Counted from the first letter of the stretch, positions 1 through 8,882 are shown. The stretch is DNA of 64,000 nucleotides from Caulobacter radicis (GCF_003094615.1 NZ_QDKO01000043.1:126358-190357); one strand, 5' to 3'. Made by a program: numbers and translations. The notes: a model not told the origin generated them from the letters alone.

Positions 1-1797
1 AGCCTGAACATCACCAAGGACGCCACCGTCCCGGGAGGAACCGCGGACGCGGCTGGAGAACAGATCAGCTACGTCATCACCGTGGCCAACACCGGCAACA
101 CGACGCTGGACGGCGTGACGGTGACCGACCCCTATGCCGACGCGGGCTCGATCGTGCGCGGCGCCGACGTGGTGGGCGACAATGACGGCCTGCTGGAGGT
201 CGGTGAAGCCTGGGGCTACACCGCCAAGCACACCGTCACGCAAGGCGAGATCGACTCCAACGGCGACGGCAACGGCGCCCTGGAGAACACCGCCACCGCC
301 GACTCCAACCAGACCGGGCCCGACACCGACGACGCCAGCGTCCCGGTTGATCGCCGGCCCAGCCTGAACATCACCAAGGACGCCACCGTCCCGGGAGGAA
401 CCGCCGACGCGGCCGGAGAACAGATCAGCTACGTCATCACCGTGGCCAACACCGGCAACACCACGCTGGACGGCGTGACGGTGACCGACCCCTATGCCGA
501 CGCGGGCTCGATCGTCCGAGGCGCCGACGTGGTGGGCGACAATGACGGCCTGCTGGAGGTCGGCGAAACCTGGGGCTACACGGCCAAGCACACCGTCACC
601 CAAGGCGAGATCGACTCCAACGGCGACGGCAACGGCGCCCTGGAGAACACCGCCACGGCCGACTCCAATCAGACTGGACCGGACACCGACGACGCCAGCG
701 TGCCCGTCGATCGCCGCCCGAGCCTGAACATCACCAAGGACGCCACCGTCCCGGGAGGAACCGCGGACGCGGCTGGAGAACAGATCAGCTACGTCATCAC
801 CGTGGCCAACACCGGCAACACGACGCTGGACGGCGTGACGGTGACGGACCCCTATGCCGACGCGGGCTCGATCGTGCGCGGCGCCGACGTGGTGGGCGAC
901 AATGACGGCCTGCTGGAGGTCGGTGAAACCTGGGGCTACACGGCCAAGCACACCGTCACCCAAGGCGAGATCGACTCCAACGGCGACGGCAACGGCGCCC
1001 TGGAGAACACCGCCACGGCCGACTCCAATCAGACCGGGCCCGACACCGACGACGCCAGCGTGCCCGTCGATCGCCGCCCGAGCCTGAACATCACCAAGGA
1101 CGCCACCGTCCCCGGCGGTACGGCCGACGCGGCCGGCGAGCAGATCAGCTACGTCATCACCGTGGCCAACACCGGCAACACGACGCTGGACGGCGTGACG
1201 GTGACGGACCCCTATGCCGACGCGGGCTCGATCGTCCGAGGCGCCGACGTCGTCGGCGACAATGACGGCCTGCTGGAGGTCGGCGAAACCTGGGGCTACA
1301 CGGCCAAGCATACGGTCACGCAAGGCGAGATCGACTCCAACGGCGACGGCAACGGCGCACTGGAAAACACCGCCACCGCCGACTCCAACCAGACTGGACC
1401 CGACACCGACGACGCCAGCGTGCCCGTCGATCGCCGGCCCAGCCTGAACATCGTCAAGGATGCGACGGTGCCCGGCGGCACGGCCGATGCGGCTGGCGAA
1501 CTGATCAGCTACACGATCAGCGTCACCAACACCGGCAACACCACGCTGGACGGCGTCACCGTCACCGACCCCTATGCCGACGCCGGATCCCTGGTCCGCG
1601 GCGCCGACATCAGCGGCGACAACGACGGCCTGCTCGAAGTGGGCGAGGTGTGGGGCTACACCGCCACGCACACCGTCTCGCAAGGCGAACTGGACTCCAA
1701 CGGCGGCGGCGACGGACAGCTGGAGAACACGGCCACGGCCGACTCCAACCAGACCGGCCCAGACACCGACGACGCCAGCGTGCCCGTGCTGCAGAGG
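1..1797 (+). repeat. Five tandem 360-bp coding repeats
   Basis: Units start at 1, 361, 721, 1081 and 1441. The first four are nearly identical in DNA; the fifth is clearly diverged and a few bases shorter. Silent variants are shared in a mosaic way: units 1 and 3 read atcgtgcgcggc where units 2 and 4 read atcgtccgaggc. Unit 2 and unit 3 share the same end, and unit 1 and unit 4 share another. The array continues upstream beyond the window edge. Confidence 0.95.
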
Positions 1798-2805
1798 GCG
1801 ACCATCGACATCGAGAAGTACGTCTCGATCGACGGCGGCGCGACCTGGGACGACGCGGACAGTCCGCTGGGGCCGATCGCCACCTCCAGCGCCAGCATCG
1901 CCTTCAAGTTCGTGGTCACCAACACCGGCAACGTGACCCTGACCAACGCCTCGGTCACGGACTCGGTGTTCGACCTGAACGGCGCGGCGGCGGGCACCGC
2001 CCGAGCGCTCGGGAACCTGGCGGTCGGCGCCAGCACCGAGTTCCAGATCACCGCGCCCTGGACCGCGGGCCAGCACGTCAACGACGCCACCGCGTCGGGG
2101 ACCTATTCGGGCGGCACGGCCAGCGACCATGACCTGGCCTACTACTACGGCCTGATCGACAGCGTGGGCGTTCGCACTCCCGGCTTCTGGCTGTCGCCCA
2201 ACGGCCTGACCTTCTGGGACGGCACCGTGGGCAACGAGACCAAGTCCGGCCCAGGGTTCCCCGACGGCGAGCTCTTGGCCTTCAACAACGGCATCATGGA
2301 CGGCCCCGACCCCGGCAGCAGCAACAAGGAGGAGCGCTACATCCTGCTGGGCGACGACAACGGCAACGGGATCACCGACTTCGGCGAGGACACCCTCAAG
2401 ATGTCGCTGGCCATGGCGCTGAAGGTCATCGACGCCTCGCAGAAGCCCTCGCAGGACGCCCGCTACGTCCTGGGTCGCGACGTCATCGCCGCCTGGCTGA
2501 ACTTCGAGGCGGGCAACGCTTCGGGCGACCCGCTCGACCCGAACAGTCCCGCCGCCAAGATGAACCAGGCGATCGACTGGCTGCAGCAGTACGCCGACGC
2601 CAATCATGACGGGGTCGCCGACTTCAACGGTCCGGTGATCAAGCAAAGCAGCGCGGCCTGGCAAGGTTCCGGCGCGGCGCTGCACACCGCCCTCGACGAC
2701 TACAACAACAACGGCACGATCAGCGGCATGACCTTCGCCGGCGACGCCGACGACCATCTGTTCGTGACCATGCTGACCCGCTACCACGAGGATGTCCTCG
2801 CATGA
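1..2805 (+). CDS. Tandem-repeat extracellular protein, 3' part; likely type I secretion cargo
   Basis: The reading frame is open from the first base, so the N-terminus lies outside the window; 934 residues are visible. Four 120-residue units, each beginning with SLNITKDATVPGG, are followed by a fifth diverged unit (about residues 481-599). Next comes a related beta-sandwich-like domain (about 600-715) and a unique C-terminal module of about 220 residues. The repeats resemble DUF11/DUF7507-type Ig-like repeats of bacterial surface proteins. Asp/Asn-rich loops in the repeats (DSNGDGNGALEN) and in the C-terminal module (DDNGNGITDFGED, DANHDGVADF) look like calcium-binding loops. No RTX nonapeptides are visible. 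The stop codon overlaps the start of the ABC transporter gene, which strongly suggests that this protein is the exported cargo. Function as an adhesin or surface fibre is inference. Confidence 0.85.
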   Translation, partial: SLNITKDATVPGGTADAAGEQISYVITVANTGNTTLDGVTVTDPYADAGSIVRGADVVGDNDGLLEVGEAWGYTAKHTVTQGEIDSNGDGNGALENTATADSNQTGPDTDDASVPVDRRPSLNITKDATVPGGTADAAGEQISYVITVANTGNTTLDGVTVTDPYADAGSIVRGADVVGDNDGLLEVGETWGYTAKHTVTQGEIDSNGDGNGALENTATADSNQTGPDTDDASVPVDRRPSLNITKDATVPGGTADAAGEQISYVITVANTGNTTLDGVTVTDPYADAGSIVRGADVVGDNDGLLEVGETWGYTAKHTVTQGEIDSNGDGNGALENTATADSNQTGPDTDDASVPVDRRPSLNITKDATVPGGTADAAGEQISYVITVANTGNTTLDGVTVTDPYADAGSIVRGADVVGDNDGLLEVGETWGYTAKHTVTQGEIDSNGDGNGALENTATADSNQTGPDTDDASVPVDRRPSLNIVKDATVPGGTADAAGELISYTISVTNTGNTTLDGVTVTDPYADAGSLVRGADISGDNDGLLEVGEVWGYTATHTVSQGELDSNGGGDGQLENTATADSNQTGPDTDDASVPVLQRATIDIEKYVSIDGGATWDDADSPLGPIATSSASIAFKFVVTNTGNVTLTNASVTDSVFDLNGAAAGTARALGNLAVGASTEFQITAPWTAGQHVNDATASGTYSGGTASDHDLAYYYGLIDSVGVRTPGFWLSPNGLTFWDGTVGNETKSGPGFPDGELLAFNNGIMDGPDPGSSNKEERYILLGDDNGNGITDFGEDTLKMSLAMALKVIDASQKPSQDARYVLGRDVIAAWLNFEAGNASGDPLDPNSPAAKMNQAIDWLQQYADANHDGVADFNGPVIKQSSAAWQGSGAALHTALDDYNNNGTISGMTFAGDADDHLFVTMLTRYHEDVLA

Positions 2806-4592
2806 GCGGGCGGGGCGGCGCGGATAGGGCGAGAGGCTCGGGACGGCGCGTCCTTCCCGAGCCGCTGGCCGACGCCTTCAGGACCTGCCGGCGGCATCTG
2901 CTGATCGCCGCCGGTTTCAGCGCCCTGGTCAACATCCTCTACCTGGCGCCGACCCTCTACATGCTGCAGATCTACGACAGGGTCCTGCCGACCAGCGGGC
3001 TCCTGTCGCTTGCGTTTCTGACGGTCGCTGTCGTCTGCGCCCTGGCCACCCTGGCCGTGCTGGACAGCCTTCGCCAGCGCATCCTGGTGCGGCTCGGCCT
3101 GCGCCTCGACCGCCTGCTGGCGCCAGAGGTGCTGACCCGGCTGACCGGAGGGCTGGGCCCCGACGCCGGACCGCGACTGCGCCAGGCGATGCGAGAATTC
3201 GACGCCTTCCGCAACGTCGTCTCCGGCTCCGCCGCCACGGCGATGCTGGATGCGCCCTGGACCCCGATCTACCTGGCGCTCTGCTTCGTGCTGCACCCCA
3301 TACTGGGCGTGATCTCGGTGATCGGGGCGGGGGCGCTGCTGATCCTGGCCATCCTCAACGAGCAGGCCACCCGCGGCAAGCTGGAGGCTCTCAACGAAGC
3401 CTCGGCCCAGGCCTATGCGACGCAGGAGGCGATCGCCAGCCAGGGCGGCCTCGTCAAGGCGCTGGGCATGCGCGAGCCGCTGATCGTGCGCCAGCTGCTC
3501 GACCGGCGCGAAGCCGTCGGCCTGCAGGCCGACGCCCAGTTCACCGGCGGGGTCTATACCGGCCTCATCCGCTTCCTGCGGCTGACCCTGCAGTCGCTGG
3601 CGCTGGGAACCGGCGCCTGGCTGGCCGTGCGCCATGAGATCTCGGCTGGCGGCGTCATCGCCGCCTCGATCCTGCTCAGCCGCAGCCTGGCGCCCGTCGA
3701 GCAGATCGTCGGCGCCTGGAAAAACGTGATCCAGGCTCGCGACGGCCTGCGCACCCTGGTCGATCTCTTCGAACGGGCCCCGGCTACGCCGGCCCGCACG
3801 CTGCTGCCCGAGCCCAAGGGCCGGCTGCGCGCCGAGCAGGCCGGCGTCCGCACGCCCGACGGCTCGGGCATGATCCTGCGCGGGGTGTCCTTCGACCTCA
3901 ATCCGGGCGAGATCATCGGCGTCGTCGGTCCCAGCGGAGCGGGCAAGACCACCCTGGCCAGGGTGCTGGTCGGGGCGCTGACGCCGGACCTGGGCTGCGT
4001 GCGCATCGATGGCGCCGACCTAGCCGACTGGCAGTCCGAGCGCCTGGCCGCCCACATCGGCTACCTGCCGCAGAACTGCGGCCTGTTCGCCGGCACGGTG
4101 AAGGAGAACATCGCCCGCTTCGCCAGCATCATCGAGAGCGACCCGCGCGAGATCGACGAGCGGGCCGTGGCGGCGGCGACGGCGGCTGGCGCGCACGAGA
4201 TGATCCTGCGCCTGCCGCAGGCCTACGACACTCAGCTGGGACCGGGCGGGGCAGGGGTGTCGGCCGGCCAGGCCCAGCGCCTGGCCCTGGCCCGGGCGCT
4301 GTATGGCTCGCCTCAGGTGTTCGTCTTCGACGAGCCCAACTCCAACCTCGACTTCGAGGGCGAGACGGCGCTGGAGCATGCGATCGCGGCCCAGAAGGCG
4401 AGGGGGGCGGCCCTGGTGGTCATCGCCCATCGCCTCAACATCCTGGGCGTGGCCGACAAGCTGCTGGTGCTGCGCGACGGCGCCATGGACCTCTATGGCC
4501 CGCGTCGCGAGGTGCTTCAGGCGCTGGAGGCGAGGGTGGCCGGACTGCCGCGCCCGGCCAACGCTTCGTCCGATCTTCGGGTTTCGGGGTGA
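2802..4592 (+). CDS. Type I secretion ABC transporter/permease (PrtD/AprD-like)
   Basis: Inner-membrane ATPase that would power one-step export of the preceding repeat protein. At 596 residues it has the normal length for the PrtD/AprD family. An N-terminal membrane domain (about 1-310, hydrophobic segments near 30-75 and 145-190) precedes an ATPase domain. Visible motifs are Walker A GPSGAGKTT (about 374), the Q-loop LPQN (about 425), an ABC signature in the variant form SAGQAQ (about 487), Walker B VFVFDEPNSNLD (about 506) and the switch histidine in VIAHRLN (about 540). There is no C39 peptidase domain, so the cargo is not expected to have a cleaved leader. The start overlaps the cargo stop in an ATGA arrangement, and the adaptor gene follows 4 bp later. 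Confidence 0.93.
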   Translation: MSGRGGADRARGSGRRVLPEPLADAFRTCRRHLLIAAGFSALVNILYLAPTLYMLQIYDRVLPTSGLLSLAFLTVAVVCALATLAVLDSLRQRILVRLGLRLDRLLAPEVLTRLTGGLGPDAGPRLRQAMREFDAFRNVVSGSAATAMLDAPWTPIYLALCFVLHPILGVISVIGAGALLILAILNEQATRGKLEALNEASAQAYATQEAIASQGGLVKALGMREPLIVRQLLDRREAVGLQADAQFTGGVYTGLIRFLRLTLQSLALGTGAWLAVRHEISAGGVIAASILLSRSLAPVEQIVGAWKNVIQARDGLRTLVDLFERAPATPARTLLPEPKGRLRAEQAGVRTPDGSGMILRGVSFDLNPGEIIGVVGPSGAGKTTLARVLVGALTPDLGCVRIDGADLADWQSERLAAHIGYLPQNCGLFAGTVKENIARFASIIESDPREIDERAVAAATAAGAHEMILRLPQAYDTQLGPGGAGVSAGQAQRLALARALYGSPQVFVFDEPNSNLDFEGETALEHAIAAQKARGAALVVIAHRLNILGVADKLLVLRDGAMDLYGPRREVLQALEARVAGLPRPANASSDLRVSG

Positions 4593-4596
4593 CGTC

Positions 4597-5973
4597 ATGA
4601 CCGGTTCGCTCGCCATCCATAAGCCCGGCGCCCTGGTGACGGTCGAGGCCTACAAGGAGCAGGGGCCGGCCGACGGCGCCCATTGGGAGCTCCGGGTCGG
4701 CCTGGCCGCCGCCGGCGCGTTCTTCGTCGGCTTCCTGGGCTGGGCGGCCTTCGCGCCGCTCGACGCCGGCGCCTACGCGCAAGGGGTGGTCGTGGTGTCC
4801 GGCAGCCGCCAGGCCGTGCAGCACCGCGAGGGCGGAGTGATCTCGGCCCTGCGCGTGCAGGAGGGCGACAAGGTCAAGCAAGGCCAGGTTCTGCTCGAGC
4901 TGAACGTCCAGGAGGTCCGGGCGCAGGAGCGGGCGCTGGCCGCCCGGGTGTTCGCCGTCGAGGCGCGCCGGGCGCGGTTGATCGCCGAGCGCGACGGCCT
5001 GGCCGCGCCGATCACGCCGGTCGCCTTCGCCGGCCTGCCGGCCGAGGACCAGGCGCTGGCCGACGAGGCCATGGGCCTGGAACGCCGTCAGCTGGCCGCC
5101 CAGCGCGCCGCCTTGGCCTCGCGGCGCGGCGTGCTGGGCGAGCGCGCCAGCCAGTTGGCCGAGCAGATCAACGGCTACAACCGCCAGCTCGCCGCCAATC
5201 GCGAGCAGCAGCGGCTGATCGGCGAGGAACTGGAAGGCATGCGCAAGCTGGCCGCACAGGGCTATGCGCCGATGACGCGGGTGAGGGCGCTCGAACGGGC
5301 CGCGGCCGATCTGGTGGGCACGGACGGCGCCTATCGCGCCCAGGCCGCCAGCGCCCGCGAGGGTATCGGCGAGACCCGCATGCAGGCCCTGCAGGGCGAC
5401 CGCGAGCATATGGACGAGGTGATCGCCGACCTGCGCCAGTCCGAGATCGAGCTGAACGACCTCAAACCCCGATTGGCCGCCGCGCGCGACCAGCTGTCGC
5501 GCGGCATGGTCCGCGCCCCGGCCTCGGGCCAGGTCGTGGGCCTGAAGGTGTTCACGGTCGGCGGCGTCGCCGCGCCCGGCGACGTCCTGATGGAGATCGT
5601 GCCCCAGCGCGCGCCGCTGGTCATCGAGGCCCGAGTGTCGCCGAACGACGCCGACGACGTCCATGTGGGCCAGAGCGCCGACGTCAAGCTGACCGCGTTC
5701 CACGACCGTCAGCTGCCGCTGCTGCAGGGCACGGTCACCAAGCTGTCGGCCGACGGCTTCACCGACGAGAAGACCGGCGCGCGCTATTTCCGCGCCGAGG
5801 TCGCCGTGCCGCCAGAGGAACTGGCCGCGCTGAAGCAGCCGGGCCGGGAAGCGCCGGCGCTGAAAGCCGGGCTGCCGGTCGAGGTCGTCGCGCCACTACG
5901 CAAGCGCACGGCGCTGCAGTACCTGCTGGAGCCGTTGGAGCAGCGGCTATTCAGGAGCTTCCGCGAGCAATGA
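4597..5973 (+). CDS. Type I secretion periplasmic adaptor (HlyD/PrtE family)
   Basis: Membrane-fusion protein that would link the ABC transporter to an outer-membrane TolC-like channel. The chosen start, ATG at 4597 (MTGSLAIHKPGAL), lies 4 bp after the transporter stop and gives 458 residues, normal for the family; a much longer in-frame extension upstream runs through the transporter gene and is not credible. It has one membrane segment near residues 35-55, then a biotinyl/lipoyl-like half (GVISALRVQEGDKVKQGQVL), long alpha-helical hairpin stretches (about 105-290) and a second half with RAPASGQVVGLKVFTVGG. No outer-membrane channel gene lies in the visible part of the operon, so the channel must be encoded elsewhere or upstream of the window. 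Confidence 0.92.
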   Translation: MTGSLAIHKPGALVTVEAYKEQGPADGAHWELRVGLAAAGAFFVGFLGWAAFAPLDAGAYAQGVVVVSGSRQAVQHREGGVISALRVQEGDKVKQGQVLLELNVQEVRAQERALAARVFAVEARRARLIAERDGLAAPITPVAFAGLPAEDQALADEAMGLERRQLAAQRAALASRRGVLGERASQLAEQINGYNRQLAANREQQRLIGEELEGMRKLAAQGYAPMTRVRALERAAADLVGTDGAYRAQAASAREGIGETRMQALQGDREHMDEVIADLRQSEIELNDLKPRLAAARDQLSRGMVRAPASGQVVGLKVFTVGGVAAPGDVLMEIVPQRAPLVIEARVSPNDADDVHVGQSADVKLTAFHDRQLPLLQGTVTKLSADGFTDEKTGARYFRAEVAVPPEELAALKQPGREAPALKAGLPVEVVAPLRKRTALQYLLEPLEQRLFRSFREQ

Positions 5974-6191
5974 GACGCTGAGGGATGGGAATATTTTCCT
6001 GACCGGGCGATCTCCGGTTTCGCATCAATCTCTATCGCCTAAGGAATATTATCAGAAATATTGTCCAGCCCCCGATCTGGAGCGCCGATTTCACTGCACG
6101 CCAACAGCGCATTTTCTTCGTCGCCGGTGTCGGTGCTCGGCGCGTCGCGACGTCCTTGGCTCACGGCGCTGTGGCCGTTGGAGCTGGTCGG
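5974..6191. other. AT-rich intergenic region between the secretion operon and the YCII gene
   Basis: The stretch 5990-6061 is unusually AT-rich for this genome and contains AATATT twice around a short spacer (aatattatcagaaatatt, about 6043-6060). It could be the end of the secretion transcript or the promoter zone of the YCII-sigma factor pair. No convincing ORF is seen. Confidence 0.4.
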
Positions 6192-6575
6192 ATGCTGTAC
6201 GCCATTCTCTGCTATCACATGGAAGACGTCGTCGGCGCATGGAGCCCGGCGCATGACGAGGCTGTGATGGCGCGACTGGCGGCCGTGCGAGACGATCTGG
6301 CCGGCCAAGGCCGCCTGAGCCTTTCGGCGCGCCTGCTGCCAACCACGACGGCCGTGACGCTGCGCAAGGACCGCGAGCCGCCGCTGCTGGTCGACGGACC
6401 GTTCGCCGAGACCAAGGAGCAGTTGCTGGGCTTCTATCTGGTCGATTGCACTGACCTGGCCGAAGCTACGGCGATCGCGCGTGAACTTGCGGCGGCAAAT
6501 CCAGGCGGCTGCTACGAAATTCGTCCTGTCGCGACCTCGTGGAAATCGAACGCCGTTCACGGAGCGCGCCCGTGA
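6192..6575 (+). CDS. YCII/DGPF-domain protein
   Basis: A 127-residue YCII-superfamily protein carrying the diagnostic motif DGPFAETKEQLLGFYLVDC (residues about 68-86). ATG at 6192 was chosen because the domain starts there (MLYAILCYHMED); an upstream in-frame GTG would add only low-complexity residues. The last four bases overlap the GTG start of the adjacent sigma-factor gene, so the two are translationally coupled. DGPF proteins are the standard genomic partners of group ECF42 sigma factors. Their biochemical role is unsettled, and no enzyme activity is claimed here. Confidence 0.9.
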   Translation: MLYAILCYHMEDVVGAWSPAHDEAVMARLAAVRDDLAGQGRLSLSARLLPTTTAVTLRKDREPPLLVDGPFAETKEQLLGFYLVDCTDLAEATAIARELAAANPGGCYEIRPVATSWKSNAVHGARP

Positions 6576-7858
6576 GCGACCCGGACTGGATCGACGCCGC
6601 GCTGGTTTCGGCGCGCCCACGGGCCATGGCGGCGCTGCTGCGCTATTTCCGCGACCTCGACACGGCCGAGGAAGCTTATCAGGACGCCTGCCTGCGGGCC
6701 CTCAAGTCCTGGCCCGACAAGGGTCCGCCCCGCGATCCCACCGCCTGGCTGATCCTGGTGGGTCGCAACAGCGGCGTCGACGCCGGCCGCAGGCGAAGCC
6801 GCCAGACCGCCCTGCCGTCCGACGAGGTGCTGACCGACCTGGCCGCCGGCCTCGATGACGCCGAGACCGCGCTGGCCGAGCGGCTGGACGGCGCCGACTA
6901 CCGGGACGACATCCTGCGGCTGCTGTTCGTCTGCTGCCATCCGGACCTGCCGGCCACCCAGCAGATCGCCCTGGCGCTGCGCATCGTGTCAGGCCTGTCG
7001 GTGCGCCAGATCGCCCGCGCCTTCCTGGTCGGCGAAAGCGCCATGGAGCAGCGGATAACCCGCGCCAAGGCCCGCGTGGCCAAGGGCGACACGCCGTTCG
7101 AGGCGCCTAGTCCCACCGAGCGCGCCGAGCGGCTGCTGACCGTGATGGCCATGGTCTACCTGGTGTTCAACGAAGGCTATTCGGCCGGCGGCGCCGAAGC
7201 CGACGCGCGCCGGCCGCTGTGCCACGAGGCGTTGCGGCTGTCGCGCCTGCTGCTGCGGCTGTTTCCCGCTGAGCCGGAGGTCATGGGCCTGACGGCGCTG
7301 ATGCTGCTGCAACACGCCCGCACGCCGGCCCGCCTCGACGCCGACGGCCTGATCGTGCTGCTCGATGACCAGGATCGCGGCCTGTGGGACGCGGCGATGA
7401 TCGCCGAAGGCCTGGCGCTGATCGACAAGGCCATGCGCCACCGCCAGCCCGGCCCCTACCAGGTGCAGGCCGCCATCGCCGCCCTGCATGGGCGGGCCGA
7501 GCGCGCCGAAGACACCGACTGGGCCCAGATCGATCACCTCTACGCCGCCCTGGAGCGCATGACCCCCTCCCCGGTCGTCAGCCTCAACCGCGCTGTCGCG
7601 GTCTCCAAGGTCGCCGGCCCGCAGGCGGCGCTGGACATGATCGCTCCCTTGGAGGAGCGCCTGGCCGGCTATTTCCATTTCCACGGGCTGCTGGGCGCGC
7701 TGAACCTGCAGCTGGGCCGCGACGAGGCCGCCCGCGAGGCCTTCCATCAGGCCATCGCCCTGGCCGGCGGCGCCGCCGAAGCCGCCCACATCCGCCAGCA
7801 TCTCGACCGACTGCAGGCCGAGAGCGAGAAAAATCGCGCGACGGTGTCGGACGGCTGA
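6572..7858 (+). CDS. ECF42-type RNA polymerase sigma factor with C-terminal TPR-like extension
   Basis: Sigma-70-like factor with region 2 (YFRDLDTAEEAYQDACLRALKSWP, about 24-47) and region 4 (LALRIVSGLSVRQIARAFLVGESAMEQRITRAKARV, about 132-168). A long C-terminal domain (about 180-428) is rich in Ala/Leu helices and is typical of ECF42 (DUF6596/TPR-like). GTG at 6572 was chosen: GGAG lies about 8 bases upstream and it forms a GTGA overlap with the YCII stop; an in-frame ATG at 6539 inside the YCII gene is the alternative. No anti-sigma factor gene is adjacent, which fits the view that in this group the C-terminal extension controls activity. Confidence 0.9.
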   Translation: MSDPDWIDAALVSARPRAMAALLRYFRDLDTAEEAYQDACLRALKSWPDKGPPRDPTAWLILVGRNSGVDAGRRRSRQTALPSDEVLTDLAAGLDDAETALAERLDGADYRDDILRLLFVCCHPDLPATQQIALALRIVSGLSVRQIARAFLVGESAMEQRITRAKARVAKGDTPFEAPSPTERAERLLTVMAMVYLVFNEGYSAGGAEADARRPLCHEALRLSRLLLRLFPAEPEVMGLTALMLLQHARTPARLDADGLIVLLDDQDRGLWDAAMIAEGLALIDKAMRHRQPGPYQVQAAIAALHGRAERAEDTDWAQIDHLYAALERMTPSPVVSLNRAVAVSKVAGPQAALDMIAPLEERLAGYFHFHGLLGALNLQLGRDEAAREAFHQAIALAGGAAEAAHIRQHLDRLQAESEKNRATVSDG

Positions 7859-7917
7859 TCCGCCGCGCGTCCTTGTGGCGAACGGCCCGGAACGGGCCAC
7901 GCTCAAGGAGCCGCCCG

Positions 7918-8442
7918 ATGTTGAAGATCCTCGCCGCCGTACTGGTTCTGGCCGTGGCCGGCCTGCTGGTCGCCGCCGCCCTGCGTCCGCCCGTCTTCCG
8001 CGTCGAGCGCTCGGTGCTGGTCAACGCCCCGCCAGAAGCGGTTCTGGTCTACGTGTCCGACTTCAAGGGCTGGCGCGCCTGGTCGCCCTACGAGGCCCTC
8101 GACGCCGACCTGCAACGCACCTACGGCGGCGCCGAACGCGGCGTTGGCGCCACCTATGCCTGGGCCGGCAGGAAGGCCGGGACCGGCCGCATGCGCATCG
8201 TCTCGGCGACCAGCCGCGAAGTCGCTGTCGCGCTGGACTTCGAAAAGCCCTTCAAGGCCAGCAACACGGCCGCTTTCACCGCCGAGCCGGTCGGCGACGC
8301 CACCCGCGTGACCTGGGCGATGTCTGGGCCGGCGCCCTACGTCTCGCGGCTGATGGGCCTTGTCTTCAACATGGACAAGATGATCGGCCGCGATTTCGAG
8401 ACGGGTCTGTCCAATCTGAAATCCGTCGCCGAGCGTAACTAA
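7918..8442 (+). CDS. SRPBCC (START-like) family protein with N-terminal membrane anchor
   Basis: A 174-residue protein with one hydrophobic N-terminal segment (LKILAAVLVLAVAGLLVAAA) followed by an SRPBCC lipid/aromatic ligand-binding fold. Typical features are FRVERSVLVNAPPEAVLVYVSDFKGWRAWSPYE at the start of the domain and the C-terminal helix GLVFNMDKMIGRDFETGLSNLK. It follows the ECF gene by 59 bp on the same strand and may belong to the same regulon. The ligand is unknown. Confidence 0.85.
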   Translation: MLKILAAVLVLAVAGLLVAAALRPPVFRVERSVLVNAPPEAVLVYVSDFKGWRAWSPYEALDADLQRTYGGAERGVGATYAWAGRKAGTGRMRIVSATSREVAVALDFEKPFKASNTAAFTAEPVGDATRVTWAMSGPAPYVSRLMGLVFNMDKMIGRDFETGLSNLKSVAERN

Positions 8443-8477
8443 GATCTCCTTCCCCACGAGCTTTAGAGGCGATCCGC

Positions 8478-8639
8478 ATGGCCCGTTTCCTTCTGCTGAA
8501 GTTCGAAGCCGCCCCGGCGGCGCGCGTCTCGCCCGCCCCCGTCGAACGCAAGGACGACACTGGCGGCGTGCGAACGGCCCCCGCCAGAAAAGCTGCGCCT
8601 GCTCGCAAGCGCGATGGCGAGCATCATGCGCACCAATAG
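8478..8639 (+). CDS. Small basic hypothetical protein (53 aa)
   Basis: A short ORF starting MARFLLLKFEAAP and ending in a Lys/Arg/His-rich tail (APARKRDGEHHAHQ). An AGAGG-like ribosome site lies about 8 bases upstream of the ATG. It follows the SRPBCC gene by 35 bp on the same strand. No family is recognised, and in a GC-rich genome ORFs of this size arise by chance, so it is only a candidate. Confidence 0.35.
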   Translation: MARFLLLKFEAAPAARVSPAPVERKDDTGGVRTAPARKAAPARKRDGEHHAHQ

Positions 8640-8882
8640 GCGGAGCCAGCTGACGACGGCTTCAGAAAAACTGAGGCGATCGAATCCATACCAATCCAGT
8701 AGTAATTTATCAGCGCCGTCTTCCTCCCCTTTGGCGGCGCCGAGGCGAGCGCCGCTCCGCCAGGACGATGCCGACGGCTCCGGTGTCCTGGTTTGGTCCT
8801 TCGGGGGAAGGATCGGGGCGGCGCTCGCTCTTGACCTCGCCGCTCCCCGTCCCATCTGAAGTTCCGGCAGGCCCCGCAAAGA
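8640..8882. other. Noncoding stretch upstream of the RhlE-like gene
   Basis: Together with the leader that follows, about 350 bp lack a convincing gene. The part 8680-8720 is AT-rich for this genome. A GC-rich imperfect inverted repeat (gcggcgccgaggcgagcgccgc, about 8733-8755) is present. Nothing else is recognised before the promoter at 8883. Confidence 0.5.

Noticed and set aside
1-1440. CRISPR-like regular repeats
   Set aside because: The period is 360 bp with no unique spacers, and the frame stays open through the array; these are coding repeats.
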